53,482 bases of DNA from UMGS1696 sp045643285 (GCA_045643285.1 JAZUKN010000081.1:1-53482), one strand, 5' to 3'; counted from the stretch's first letter, positions 21,405 through 30,846 are shown. The notes: generated by a model not told the origin, from the letters alone. Numbers and translations: made by a program.

Positions 21405-23618
21405 TCAATACACTATCGTCACAGGTTCTGTATTTTTCAGTTCCACCGGTTCTGCCGGTACTCCCGCAAGTCTCAGCCTAACCGTACAAGGTTTGTTGGC
21501 CGTCAGGATTACCTTTTTGACCTTACCGCTCTTCCATTCAGCCGATACAGTGATTCCGCCGCGCGCTCTCAGATTTGTGAACGAGCCGTCGACGCAGTCC
21601 GGTACTGCAGGAATAATCGAGATTTCGTCTTCGTGGCTTTGCATAAGCATTTCGCCGATAGCCGCCGCACCGCCGAAGTTTCCGTCGATCTGGAACGGCG
21701 AATGTGTATCAAAGAGATTATCGAGCGTTTTTTCTCTGAAGAGGCGGTGGATCATTCCGTATGTTCCCTCTTTGTCGTCAAGCCGCGCGAGAATGTTTGC
21801 AAGCCAAGCCCACGACCAGCCCGGATGCCAGCCTTCGCCGTTGATTCTTCTTTCAACTGTAACGCGCATGGCGTCCATAAGCTCCGGTGTTGAATGATTA
21901 ATCAGATTTGCCGGATAAATACCGAAACCGTGTGAAATGTGTCTGTGTCCGACTTCGCTTTCGTCATAGTCCTTGTACCATTCGCAAAGCTGACCGTACT
22001 TCCCTACGCGCATCGGGATCAGTTTTTTGCGTTTTTCGCGTGCGATCTTCGCTTTGTCGGGATCTATTCCGAGAATATCTTCTGTTTCGGCGTAGAAATC
22101 GAGCAAACCGCCGATGATCTGCACATCCATTGTAGGAGAAATCGTCATCAGTACGTTTTTGCGCTCGCCGTTGTAGTCGACAACATACGAGTTTTCGGGA
22201 GACGTTGACGGACCGGAATAGAGATAACCGTCGCCTCCGTCAAATAGATTGTCGACGGCAAAATCTGCACAGTCACGGATGTATTTATAAGCGACCTCGC
22301 GCAGGAATTTTTCGTCTTTTGTATAGAGATAATGCTCCCACATATGATATGCGAGCCATGCGCCGCCGACTGCCCACATTCCCCACGGACCGTCAGCAAC
22401 GGCTGAGAAACCGTATATATCTGAAAGATGATGTACGACAAGTCCGCGAGTTTTGTAGTTCTCTCTGGCGACCTTTTCGCCGTCCGGCAGTAAAAGATCG
22501 TTCATATACCCAAACAGTGCATCACAGCATTCGGAAATGTTCGCCTCTTCCGCGTGCCAGTAATTCATCTGAAGATTTATGTTCGTGTGATAATCCGAGC
22601 ACCACGGTGGAGTCAGTCCGTTCGCCCATACGCCCTGGAGATTTGCAGGAAGCGTACCCGGGCGGCTCGACGAAACAAGCAGGTATTTTCCGAACTGCCA
22701 ATACAGCGCCATAAGTCCGTCATCACGGTTGTTCGAGTCGCGTCTCAGACGTGCGAGACGTTCGGGTATCGGCATTTTCTCGAGTGTTTCGTTGGCAGTA
22801 TCAAACTTTATATCGGAGCGGGACATTATTGCGGAAAAATCTGCGATGTGTTCCCTCTTGAGATCGTCATATCCGCGCTCTGCCGGTTTCATTCCGCCGA
22901 CTGCGGCTTTTTCTATATCGTCATAACGGAAGGTCGTGAAGATACCCGTATATGTTTCAATATACCCGGCTTCTTCGATATTTATTCCGTCAGACCAAAC
23001 CGACGCTTTGCCGTCAGTCTTGATAATCATACGGAATGCGAATTTGTTCGTTCCCTCGGCGGTATGGCAGTCGACGTCGATCCCGTCAGGTCTGTATGTG
23101 AGCCTGTCGATATATTCGCGTGTGAATCTGACGTGGCATTTCAGCTTGCCGTCGGAGGTGAAGCGCGAGCACATCATTCTCATCGGATAGGACGCGAAAA
23201 ACTCTCTTTTGTAGCTCTGACCGTCTTTATCATACTTAACTGTGCAAATCCCGTTTATCAGGTCGAGATCGCGCGAATAATTCTCCGCTTTATTATCGTC
23301 GTGGAACGTGAAGCAGACCTTTCCGGCATACTCGTATGACTTGACACGGCGGAAGCATCCGTCCATGTTCTCTTCCGCCCACTTCTGAGCTTCATAGTCC
23401 TTTCCGTCGAGAAACATCTGACGTATATGCTTTATCTTTTCGTCGTACCCGAGGACTGTCGTATCGGTCTTTTCTCCTGCCCAAATACTTTCTTCATTGA
23501 AGCAGAGCCGTTCTTCGTCGACAAGTCCGTATACGGAAAAACCGGCTGAGCCGCATCCGACGGGAGACGCATTTTCCCAGTTGCCGGACTGATTTTCGAG
23601 ATGCAGTATATTGTTCAT
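21405..23618 (-). CDS. GH95 alpha-L-fucosidase/alpha-L-galactosidase, intracellular
   Basis: This 737-residue glycoside hydrolase has clear family-95 segments: the N-terminal GNWENASPVGCG, the active-site strip NLQGVWANGLTPPWCSDYH followed by NINLQMNYWHAEEAN, HRHISHGFGIYP, WSWAWLANILARL and DGNFGGAAAIGEMLMQS. GH95 enzymes remove terminal alpha-1,2-fucose (or alpha-L-galactose) by inversion. There is no signal peptide, so imported oligosaccharides are the likely substrate. The ATG at 23618 is chosen for the AAGGAG 9 nt upstream and the family-like start. It lies 13 nt after a Xer recombinase gene on the same strand, an unusual partner. Confidence 0.93.
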   Translation of the reverse strand: MNNILHLENQSGNWENASPVGCGSAGFSVYGLVDEERLCFNEESIWAGEKTDTTVLGYDEKIKHIRQMFLDGKDYEAQKWAEENMDGCFRRVKSYEYAGKVCFTFHDDNKAENYSRDLDLINGICTVKYDKDGQSYKREFFASYPMRMMCSRFTSDGKLKCHVRFTREYIDRLTYRPDGIDVDCHTAEGTNKFAFRMIIKTDGKASVWSDGINIEEAGYIETYTGIFTTFRYDDIEKAAVGGMKPAERGYDDLKREHIADFSAIMSRSDIKFDTANETLEKMPIPERLARLRRDSNNRDDGLMALYWQFGKYLLVSSSRPGTLPANLQGVWANGLTPPWCSDYHTNINLQMNYWHAEEANISECCDALFGYMNDLLLPDGEKVARENYKTRGLVVHHLSDIYGFSAVADGPWGMWAVGGAWLAYHMWEHYLYTKDEKFLREVAYKYIRDCADFAVDNLFDGGDGYLYSGPSTSPENSYVVDYNGERKNVLMTISPTMDVQIIGGLLDFYAETEDILGIDPDKAKIAREKRKKLIPMRVGKYGQLCEWYKDYDESEVGHRHISHGFGIYPANLINHSTPELMDAMRVTVERRINGEGWHPGWSWAWLANILARLDDKEGTYGMIHRLFREKTLDNLFDTHSPFQIDGNFGGAAAIGEMLMQSHEDEISIIPAVPDCVDGSFTNLRARGGITVSAEWKSGKVKKVILTANKPCTVRLRLAGVPAEPVELKNTEPVTIVY

Positions 23619-23631
23619 CTTTATGTACTCC

Positions 23632-24675
23632 TTATTCATCATTGCTGTCTTCGTCGAGCGGTTTCGGCTTCGGAGTTTTCTTCGGTTTGATCGACGAAAG
23701 CGGATTTTTCTCCATAGCATCTTCCATGTGCTCGTTCGAGACGTGCGTGTAAATTTGTGTTGTATTGAGCTGTGCGTGTCCGAGAATATCTTTCAGCACT
23801 CTGATATCGACTTCTCCCGACTGATACATCAGTGTCGCGGCAGTGTGCCTTAATTTATGAGTTGAATAATTCTTGAACTCCAGTCCTGCTTCATTAAGAT
23901 ACTTTTTTACGAGCCACTGAACGGTTTTGACCGAGATGCGGTTTCCCTGCCCTGAGAGAAACAGTGCGCTCTCCCCTTTTTGCTTAGCCGGCGTCGCCAT
24001 TCTGATCGGAAGATAAGCAACTATCGCACTCTTACAGGCATCGTTGAGGTAAACTATCCTTTCTTTATTACCTTTACCGATGACGCGCATCGAACGAAGC
24101 TCCTTGTCGAGGTCGGTTATGCTTATCCCGACAAGCTCAGACAGACGCACGCCGCAGTTGAGAAAAATCGTCAGTATGCAGAAATCGCGTTCGCGCGTCT
24201 TTGACGATGAATCATTTGCGACAGTATCGAGCAGTCCGAGAGATTCTTCAAGTGAAAGATATTTCGGGAGCGTCTGTCCGATCTTCGGGGATTCGATGTT
24301 CGCCGCCGGATTATTTTCAAACAAAATCTGTTTAGCCGTACAGTATTTGTAAAACTGCTTTATAGCCGAGAGTTTACGCGCCCTTGCACGGGATGAATTA
24401 TTTCTCTCCCGCCCGACGAACGAAAGAAAATCATATATCGCGCTCGGCTGAACTTCTGAAAAGAAGTCTTTGTCAAGTCCGCGTATATCGATTTTGTTGA
24501 ATTCTTCCCCGTCTGTCGGGATTCTGTCACGCTTTGCAATAAGATAACGGCAGAACGTCCGCAAGTCGAGCAAATATTCTTCGACAGTCTTCTTTGAGCA
24601 GCCCTGTATCACGTCTTTATAGTTGGCGTAATTACGTATGATCTGCGGAAATTCTTCGAGAAATTCATCAGTCAT
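23632..24675 (-). CDS. Tyrosine recombinase, XerC/XerD type
   Basis: This 347-residue site-specific recombinase has an N-terminal SAM-like DNA-binding domain (residues 1-110) and a catalytic domain carrying Arg177 (GVRLSELVG), Lys201, His273-x-x-Arg276 (HKLRH), His300 (LGHAQ) and the nucleophile Tyr309 (TTQIYTH). All catalytic residues are present. The length is slightly above XerC/D (about 300) because of an acidic, Pro/Lys-rich tail after residue 320 (KKTPKPKPLDEDSNDE). No flanking direct repeats or other mobile genes are seen. It is probably a chromosomal Xer protein (dimer resolution), but a mobile-element origin cannot be excluded. Confidence 0.93.
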   Translation of the reverse strand: MTDEFLEEFPQIIRNYANYKDVIQGCSKKTVEEYLLDLRTFCRYLIAKRDRIPTDGEEFNKIDIRGLDKDFFSEVQPSAIYDFLSFVGRERNNSSRARARKLSAIKQFYKYCTAKQILFENNPAANIESPKIGQTLPKYLSLEESLGLLDTVANDSSSKTRERDFCILTIFLNCGVRLSELVGISITDLDKELRSMRVIGKGNKERIVYLNDACKSAIVAYLPIRMATPAKQKGESALFLSGQGNRISVKTVQWLVKKYLNEAGLEFKNYSTHKLRHTAATLMYQSGEVDIRVLKDILGHAQLNTTQIYTHVSNEHMEDAMEKNPLSSIKPKKTPKPKPLDEDSNDE

Positions 24676-24849
24676 ATCATCACCGTATTTTGTATAATTT
24701 TCTTCACGTCTATATTATACTACATTCTTTCAATTTTTAATGGACAGACTGTAAATTTTATCTTCATCTACTTGAATTTTCACATAATATTCAATACAAT
24801 AATATTGTCGTTTTGTACGGCGAATAATTTTCACTCGGAGTGAGACTGT

Positions 24850-25410
24850 ATGAAAGAATTTTGGAACGAAAACAAAAAGACTATACTGAAACTGATACTC
24901 AACCAATTCGGCGCGGCGTTCTTCGGACTTATGCTCGTGTTGGCTTCGTCGGCTGCAACGTCGATAAAAACGAAACTTGAGCTATTTACAAGTATTTTTG
25001 CAGTTCTGTTTTATGTTTTCCTGCTTTATAATGTTATCTGGGAAAAAGGCGCGGAAGACAGGATACGCATCGACGGCGGACGGCAGAGTTATATGCCGCT
25101 CAAGGGTCTTTATATCTCGCTCATCGCCAACATCCCGAACTTTATCATAGCCGCACTGATACTGATCTCGAAGCCGTTCGGTGAAACACACCTGTGGGCA
25201 GGAAATATGTATTTCATCGGACGCACGGCAAGCCTTATATGGGAGGCAATGTACGACGGACTTGTTGCATACTTCGCGCCGTTCAATCCTATCGCGCATC
25301 TGCTCATAATCTTCCCCGCTCTCTTCACCTGCACGTTCGGTTATCTTCTCGGCGCGAACAACAAGAGACTCTTCGGTTTTCTTGCACCTAAAAAGATTCA
25401 AAAACAATAA
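24850..25410 (+). CDS. Unknown integral membrane protein
   Basis: This 186-residue protein has four hydrophobic segments: about residues 15-38 (LILNQFGAAFFGLMLVLAS), 45-65 (LFTSIFAVLFYVFLLYNVI), 87-107 (GLYISLIANIPNFIIAALIL) and 150-172 (IAHLLIIFPALFTCTFGYLLG). The ends are basic (ENKKTILK, KKIQKQ). I recognise no family. It is divergent from the Xer gene and followed by a long hairpin and the promoter of the PRTase gene, so probably monocistronic. The start is supported by GGAG 7 nt before the ATG (CACTCGGAGTGAG). Confidence 0.75.
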   Translation: MKEFWNENKKTILKLILNQFGAAFFGLMLVLASSAATSIKTKLELFTSIFAVLFYVFLLYNVIWEKGAEDRIRIDGGRQSYMPLKGLYISLIANIPNFIIAALILISKPFGETHLWAGNMYFIGRTASLIWEAMYDGLVAYFAPFNPIAHLLIIFPALFTCTFGYLLGANNKRLFGFLAPKKIQKQ

Positions 25411-25422
25411 AATATTACCGAA

Positions 25423-25463
25423 ATATCACCGTTTTTATTGATTATCAAGCGAAACGGTGATAT
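25423..25463 (+). terminator. Long hairpin after the membrane protein gene
   Basis: ATATCACCGTTT (25423-25434) and AAACGGTGATAT (25452-25463) form a perfect 12-bp stem, but no clear T-run follows. It overlaps the promoter of the next gene, so it may be a terminator, an operator or both. Confidence 0.5.
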
Positions 25464-25466
25464 AAT
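25438..25466 (+). promoter_or_regulatory. Promoter of the PRTase gene
   Basis: TTGATT (25438-25443), a 17-nt spacer and TATAAT (25461-25466) lie inside the hairpin above, about 58 nt before the ATG. Confidence 0.65.
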
Positions 25467-25524
25467 ATTTATTTGGAAAGATACTTCGTTATCAAATTTA
25501 TTTACATAAAGAAAGGCACATACT

Positions 25525-26094
25525 ATGAAATTCTATCCAATGACAATCGCAGGAATCAAACGTGAGCTTCCGATCTGCCCGGTAAACGAAAGCCTCTACA
25601 TCGCAGGCTTCGTAATTTTCGGTGATCCCGAGCTTACAACGGCTTGTGCGGATGCACTTCTCAAAAAGGCACCGGAGTATGATTACATCATCACGGCTGA
25701 GGCAAAGGGTATTCCGCTTGCACACGAAATGGCACGTCTCGCAGGTAACCAGAAGTATTTCGTTGCAAGAAAAAAAGCAAAGGCATATATGACCGGCGTT
25801 TTTGAAACAAAGGTACACTCCATAACGACCGCAGGAGAACAGAGTCTCTTCCTCGATATCGCAGACGCAGAGCTTATCAAAGGCGCAAGAATCCTTATCG
25901 TCGACGACGTTATCTCGACTGGTGAGTCTCTCCGCGCAATCGAAGAGCTTGTTGAAGAAGCAGGCGGAAACATTGTCGGCAAGTTCGCTGTTCTCGCAGA
26001 GGGCGACGCACAGAAGAGAGACGACATCACATATCTTGAAAAGCTCCCGCTCTTCACACCCGACGGAGAGATCATTCCAGGCACACTCAACTGA
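25525..26094 (+). CDS. Purine phosphoribosyltransferase family protein (Apt-like)
   Basis: This 189-residue type I PRTase has the PRPP-binding motif LIVDDVISTGES at about residues 113-124 and an upstream EAKGIPLAHEMAR segment like that of adenine and xanthine phosphoribosyltransferases. ARKKAKAYM resembles the flexible loop of Apt. It would salvage a purine base by coupling it to PRPP. Which base cannot be told from sequence. It lies 37 nt before htpG on the same strand, possibly with read-through. A promoter overlapping a 12-bp hairpin precedes it, which hints at regulation. Confidence 0.88.
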   Translation: MKFYPMTIAGIKRELPICPVNESLYIAGFVIFGDPELTTACADALLKKAPEYDYIITAEAKGIPLAHEMARLAGNQKYFVARKKAKAYMTGVFETKVHSITTAGEQSLFLDIADAELIKGARILIVDDVISTGESLRAIEELVEEAGGNIVGKFAVLAEGDAQKRDDITYLEKLPLFTPDGEIIPGTLN

Positions 26095-26131
26095 CATTAT
26101 AATAAATCACTGAAAGAGGCAAATACTTACC

Positions 26132-28009
26132 ATGGAAAACGAAAACCTTAACACAGAGCGCGGCGGCATTTCGATAGAGCTTGAGCACATATTCCCTATC
26201 ATCAAAAAGTGGCTCTATTCGGAAAAAGAGATCTTCATCCGCGAGATCGTATCGAACGCCTGCGACGCTATCACGAAACTTCGCCGTCTTTCTTCTCTCG
26301 GAGAAGCAAAGGACGTTGATCTGTCCGACGAGCGAATCAAAGTGATCCTTGACAAGAAAGCATCTACGATGACCGTTATAGACAACGGTATCGGTATGAC
26401 CGAAGAAGAGCTGAAAAAATACATCTGCCAGATAGCACTGTCCGGCGCGCTCGACTTCATTCAGAAATACGAGGGTAGTGAGTCCGATGCACAGCAGAAC
26501 GGTATAATCGGTCACTTCGGTCTCGGATTCTATTCTTCGTTTATGGTCAGCGACACTGTAGACGTCGTCACACGTTCGTACACCGGTACAAATTGTGTAA
26601 AATGGACCTGCACCGACGACGGAGAATACGAGATCACTGCTGATTATGACGACGAAGACGATCTCCTCGGCGGCTCGTTCGGAACAGCAGTCGTAATGCA
26701 CATCAACGACGAAGGCAAAGAATTCCTCGACGGCTGGAAGACACGCGAAATACTCAAGAAATACTGTGCGTTCATGCCGGAGAAGATATTCTTTGACGAC
26801 GGCGAAGAACACGAAAAGAAAGACGGAGAAAAGCCGGAAGAAGAAAAGCCGATCAACAACACCACTCCGCTGTGGATGAAGAATCCGTCCGACTGTACCG
26901 AAGAAGAATACAAGGATTTCTACCGCGAAGTATTCTCCGACTGGAAAGAACCGCTTTTCCATATCCACCTTAAGGCTGATTATCCGCTCAATTTCAAGGG
27001 AATACTTTATTTCCCGAGGATTGGAAGCGAATTTGAATCTCTCGAAGGTCAGGTCAAGCTCTATTATAATCAGGTATTTGTCGCCGACAACATCAAAGAA
27101 GTCATCCCCGAATATCTTCTTATGCTCAAAGGCGTTCTCGACTGCCCCGAACTTCCGCTCAACGTTTCGAGAAGCTATTTGCAGAACAGCGGATATGTAA
27201 CGAAAATATCGGCGCACATTGTTAAAAAAGTTGCCGACAAGCTCAATTCGATGTTCACGGGCGACCGCAAGAACTACGAATCTATCTGGCGCGACATAAA
27301 GACATTCGTTGAATACGGCTGTATGCGCGACAAGAAGTTCTACGACAGACTCGAAAAGTCCATTCTCTTTGAACAGACCGACGGAACATTTGTAACGATC
27401 GACGAGTATCTTGAAGCGGCGAAAGAAAAGCACGAAAACAAGATATATTACGCAAACGACGTTATAGGACAGTCGAAATATATCGAAATGTTCAAAGCTC
27501 AGGGCATAAACGTCGTTGTGCTTGACAGGATCGTCGACACGCAGTTCATCCAGACAGTTGAGATGAACAAAGAGAACGTGAAGTTCTGTCGTATCGACGC
27601 GGAAGTCGCAGATGTTCTCAAGGCTGACGGCGACAATATCGAATACCCTGAAGTCGCAGAGATGTTCAAGACTATCGCAGGAGAACACACAACAGTCAAA
27701 TTCGAGCGTTTCAAAGACGAAAACACTCCGGCTCTTCTCAACATTTCCGAGGAAAACCGCCGTATGGACGATATGATGAAGCTCTACAAGATGGGCGGCT
27801 CGATGCCTCTTGACGAAACTCTCGTCTTGAACACTTCTTCCCTGCTTATTTCAAAGATCGACAACCTTATCGAAGTCGGTGAAAAAGACAAAGCCGAGAA
27901 GATAGCCCGTCAGGTCTATATGCTCGCTTCCCTTTCCCAGCGTCAGCTCACGGCAGACGAGCTTGTGAAATTCCTTGACGAAAGCTACGGCTTACTCGGT
28001 GAGATCTGA
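26132..28009 (+). CDS. htpG: Molecular chaperone HtpG (Hsp90)
   Basis: This 625-residue bacterial Hsp90 has the GHKL ATPase domain with EIVSNACDAITKLR, DNGIGMTEEEL and GHFGLGFYSSFM at the N-terminus, a middle domain (PLWMKNPSDC, YFPRIGSEFE) and a C-terminal dimerisation region. It is an ATP-dependent chaperone of the cytosol. Length is in the normal range. An acidic stretch around residues 225-245 corresponds to the linker. I see no CIRCE or other heat-shock operator upstream. The stop overlaps the next start by one nucleotide (TGATG), so the two genes are coupled. Confidence 0.96.
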   Translation: MENENLNTERGGISIELEHIFPIIKKWLYSEKEIFIREIVSNACDAITKLRRLSSLGEAKDVDLSDERIKVILDKKASTMTVIDNGIGMTEEELKKYICQIALSGALDFIQKYEGSESDAQQNGIIGHFGLGFYSSFMVSDTVDVVTRSYTGTNCVKWTCTDDGEYEITADYDDEDDLLGGSFGTAVVMHINDEGKEFLDGWKTREILKKYCAFMPEKIFFDDGEEHEKKDGEKPEEEKPINNTTPLWMKNPSDCTEEEYKDFYREVFSDWKEPLFHIHLKADYPLNFKGILYFPRIGSEFESLEGQVKLYYNQVFVADNIKEVIPEYLLMLKGVLDCPELPLNVSRSYLQNSGYVTKISAHIVKKVADKLNSMFTGDRKNYESIWRDIKTFVEYGCMRDKKFYDRLEKSILFEQTDGTFVTIDEYLEAAKEKHENKIYYANDVIGQSKYIEMFKAQGINVVVLDRIVDTQFIQTVEMNKENVKFCRIDAEVADVLKADGDNIEYPEVAEMFKTIAGEHTTVKFERFKDENTPALLNISEENRRMDDMMKLYKMGGSMPLDETLVLNTSSLLISKIDNLIEVGEKDKAEKIARQVYMLASLSQRQLTADELVKFLDESYGLLGEI

Positions 28010-28854
28010 TGAGCGGATCTGCTTTCGGAGAAAACAAACGAATAATAGACGAAAAACGCGCGGCGGCTGATACGCTCAATGAATGGCTGCTGACCGAATC
28101 GGTGAAGAAATATTTGTCAGAAACCGACGAAATAACTCCCGACAGATTGTCTGAAGCATATTTATCCTCGTTCGGCGGTGAGCTGATATCCGAATCTTTC
28201 GCACGGTTTTGCATGAAAACCGCAGAAATGGCAGGAGACAGAATTATTCCATTCCCGGACTACACCGAGGAAGACGAAGAGACTGTATCCGCGAGGATTT
28301 CTTATATCAAGAACACAACGTCCGACAAAGCATATTCGTCTTTTTCGGATAAACTGAACGGTGCGTCTGCCGTTTACGGAAACTCTTTCGACGAAATATG
28401 CGAAGAAGTATACTACGGTCGTACTGACTATGCTCTGATACCTGTTTACACTTCCCATGACGGCTGTCTTTCTCCTTTTCGCAGACTTATTCTTAAATAC
28501 GATCTAAAGATCGCATACGAGACCGAAATCGAATCGGACGACGACGGCATCACACGCTTCGCACTTGTGAAAAAAAGACTGATGCTTTATCCCGATTCCG
28601 TTTATCCGGTACAGAATATGCTCGTCAGCATCATTCCCGAAGTCAGCGATAAGTTTATGACGATACTGTCGTGCATCAGAGCACTCGGCGCGTCTGTCTT
28701 TGCCGTTAACACGTATTCATCGGAATACAGTCCAGATGAATCGGTCTACGATATTTCATTCAGAGCAAATTCCGTGACCCGTGCGGCTTTGTGGTTCTTT
28801 CTTGAAAGCACGCATATCAGATACACTGCCGTAGAAAACTATATTATAATTTAA
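28009..28854 (+). CDS. Prephenate-dehydratase-like protein of unknown role, coupled to htpG
   Basis: This is a 281-residue protein. The middle (about residues 105-190) reads like the second half of a prephenate dehydratase domain: NSFDEICEEVYYGRTDYALIP, then HDGCLSPFRR, ending in ITRFALVKKR, which parallels the TRF motif of PheA. A C-terminal part (about 200-281, MLVSIIPEVSDKFMTIL) fits an ACT-like regulatory domain. The N-terminal 100 residues are helical and unmatched. Key dehydratase residues could not all be placed, so catalytic activity is doubtful. Its start overlaps the htpG stop. Confidence 0.72.
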   Translation: MSGSAFGENKRIIDEKRAAADTLNEWLLTESVKKYLSETDEITPDRLSEAYLSSFGGELISESFARFCMKTAEMAGDRIIPFPDYTEEDEETVSARISYIKNTTSDKAYSSFSDKLNGASAVYGNSFDEICEEVYYGRTDYALIPVYTSHDGCLSPFRRLILKYDLKIAYETEIESDDDGITRFALVKKRLMLYPDSVYPVQNMLVSIIPEVSDKFMTILSCIRALGASVFAVNTYSSEYSPDESVYDISFRANSVTRAALWFFLESTHIRYTAVENYIII

Positions 28855-28880
28855 CTCCAAACCGAAAGGAAATCCGAACA

Positions 28881-30620
28881 ATGGAACTGTATCTCAAGAG
28901 ATATAACGAATGGCTCTTATCAGACAAGGTCGACGAAAACACTAAAGCTGAACTCAAAACTATCGAAAACAACGAAGAAGAGCTGAAACGCCGTTTTGCG
29001 TCCTATATGGAATTCGGAACTGCAGGTCTGCGCTCGAAAATGGGCGCCGGCTGCGGTATGATGAATCTCTACACTGTAGCACACGCGACCGAAGCTCTCG
29101 CCCGCGTCATCGAATCAGAAGGAGAGAGCGCAAAGAAACGCGGTGTCATTCTCGGATTCGACAGCAGACACAACTCCGAAGCATTCGCACGCCGTGCAAG
29201 TGAAGTCCTGACCGCTCACGGTATCAAAGTATATCTCTTTGACGAGCTTCGTCCCACACCGATGCTCTCCGCCGGTGTACGCTATTTCGGATGTATCTCC
29301 GGCATCAACATCACTGCGTCTCACAATCCGTCGGCTTACAACGGATACAAGCTCTACTGGGAAGACGGCGCACAGCCGACAGCTCAGATAGCAGGCAAGG
29401 TCGCCGGGATCATGGCTGAAATAAACATCTTCGACGATGTTCCTTCTTCCGACAAGGCTGACAATTCGCTCGTTTCAATGGTCGGAGCGGAATTTGACGA
29501 ATATTTCATCGAAAAGACTCTTGGCGAGCAGGTTTATCCCGATGTTATCGCAAAAGCCGCCGACAAGCTGAAAATAGTATACACTCCTCTCTGCGGCGCA
29601 GGCTACAGAATGGTGCCAGAAACACTCAGACGGATCGGCGTGAAGAATCTCTATCCCGTTGAATGTCAGATGACACCGAACGGCGATTTCCCCGGACTCG
29701 CAAAGCCGAATCCCGAATACCCTGCCGCATTCACCGAAGGAATCAAGATCGCGCGCGAAGTTGAATCCGATCTGATTATCGCAAATGACCCGGACTGCGA
29801 CAGAATCGGTGTTATGGCACGCGACAAGAACGGCGATTTTAAGTGTGTTACCGGCAACCAGATGGGCTCGCTTCTTCTCGACTATATCATATCCGCTCTC
29901 GAAGAACAGGGCAAGATGCCCACAGACGCTTTCGCCGTAAAGACGATAGTTTCAAGCGAAATGCCGACGAAGATCTGCGAAGTACACGGCGTGAAGCTCT
30001 ACAACTGCCTCACGGGCTTCAAATATATTGCTGAAGTCGTCAACGCGCACGAAAAAGAAGGGACGTTCCTCCTCGGTTACGAAGAAAGCTACGGCTATAT
30101 GAAGGGATCCTACGCACGTGACAAGGACGGCGTTGTTGCGGCAATGCTGATCTGCGAAATGGCATCGTTTTACGCTCTTCGCGGTATGACGCTCATCGAT
30201 GCCATTGATTCTCTCTACGACAAATACGGCTATTATATGGAAAACGCCGCTGAGATCTATATGGAGGGACTGAACGGCAAAGCGGAAATCGCAGCTTTAA
30301 TGGATAAGCTCCGTGCCGTAGAGCCGACGGAGATCGCAGGCTCAAAAATAATCAGTGTCCGCGATTATCAAACAGAGAAAATTAAGAATCTTATAACAGG
30401 CGAAGAAACGTCGACCGGACTGCCGAAATCGAACGTAATATACTATCTCGCGGAGAACGGATGCGTCATCGTTGCACGCCCGTCCGGTACTGAGCCGAAA
30501 ATCAAATTCTATATCCTCGCAAACGGCAAGGACAAACCGAGCGCTGAAAAGATGACAAAGGACTGCACGCACTGCCTTGAAGACTGGCTCGGAATGCCGC
30601 ACGATTCACTGAAAAAATAA
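28881..30620 (+). CDS. pgcA: Phosphoglucomutase/phosphomannomutase (alpha-D-phosphohexomutase)
   Basis: This 579-residue enzyme interconverts hexose-1- and hexose-6-phosphates. Motifs: the catalytic phosphoserine loop ITASHNPSAYNGY (Ser147), the metal loop DPDCDR (303-308), the sugar-binding GYEESYGY and the phosphate-binding RPSGTEPK near the C-terminus. Length matches the PgcA type of Firmicutes. AAGGAAAT precedes the ATG, 26 nt after the upstream gene, and a strong terminator follows, so it closes the PRTase-htpG unit. It supplies glucose-1-phosphate for the nucleotidyltransferase and galE step. Confidence 0.94.
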   Translation: MELYLKRYNEWLLSDKVDENTKAELKTIENNEEELKRRFASYMEFGTAGLRSKMGAGCGMMNLYTVAHATEALARVIESEGESAKKRGVILGFDSRHNSEAFARRASEVLTAHGIKVYLFDELRPTPMLSAGVRYFGCISGINITASHNPSAYNGYKLYWEDGAQPTAQIAGKVAGIMAEINIFDDVPSSDKADNSLVSMVGAEFDEYFIEKTLGEQVYPDVIAKAADKLKIVYTPLCGAGYRMVPETLRRIGVKNLYPVECQMTPNGDFPGLAKPNPEYPAAFTEGIKIAREVESDLIIANDPDCDRIGVMARDKNGDFKCVTGNQMGSLLLDYIISALEEQGKMPTDAFAVKTIVSSEMPTKICEVHGVKLYNCLTGFKYIAEVVNAHEKEGTFLLGYEESYGYMKGSYARDKDGVVAAMLICEMASFYALRGMTLIDAIDSLYDKYGYYMENAAEIYMEGLNGKAEIAALMDKLRAVEPTEIAGSKIISVRDYQTEKIKNLITGEETSTGLPKSNVIYYLAENGCVIVARPSGTEPKIKFYILANGKDKPSAEKMTKDCTHCLEDWLGMPHDSLKK

Positions 30621-30635
30621 AATAAACTGCATAAC

Positions 30636-30662
30636 AAAAGGGACTCGGTTGAGTCCCTTTTT
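30636..30662 (+). terminator. Terminator after the phosphohexomutase gene
   Basis: AAAAGGGACTC (30636-30646) and GAGTCCCTTTT (30651-30661) form a perfect 11-bp stem with a 4-nt loop, followed by T residues. Confidence 0.9.
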
Positions 30663-30683
30663 AATTTTAAGGCTTTACTTGAC

Positions 30684-30805
30684 AAGGCTCCCTCTTAGAG
30701 GGGGCTCCGTGTAGCGGTGGAGGAGAGAACACTGAAAAGAACATCAGCTGTATCTCACACTCCCTCAGTCGACTTCGTTGACAAGTCCCTCCCGGAGGGA
30801 GCCTT
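30684..30805. repeat. 122-bp palindromic REP/MITE-like element
   Basis: Terminal inverted repeats AAGGCTCCCTC (30684-30694) and GAGGGAGCCTT (30795-30805) bound a segment with further small hairpins (GTCGACTTCGTTGAC around 30769-30783; TCCCTCCCGGAGGGA around 30786-30800). The word GGCTCCCTC is typical of interspersed palindromic elements of gut Clostridia. No ORF inside. The right end is followed by TTTTTT and can terminate transcripts from the plus strand. Confidence 0.7.
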
Positions 30806-30846
30806 TTTTAGTATCAAATCGGTATGGGTCTAAATGAGTTATTAAC

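Noticed and set aside
26095..26131. CIRCE-type heat-shock operator ahead of htpG
   Set aside because: No TTAGCACTC-N9-GAGTGCTAA-like inverted repeat is present.
26087..27688. Long open frame antisense to htpG (533 codons)
   Set aside because: It lies opposite a clear Hsp90 gene. The composition is the reverse-complement pattern of a coding region, no ribosome site supports it and no family motif is visible.
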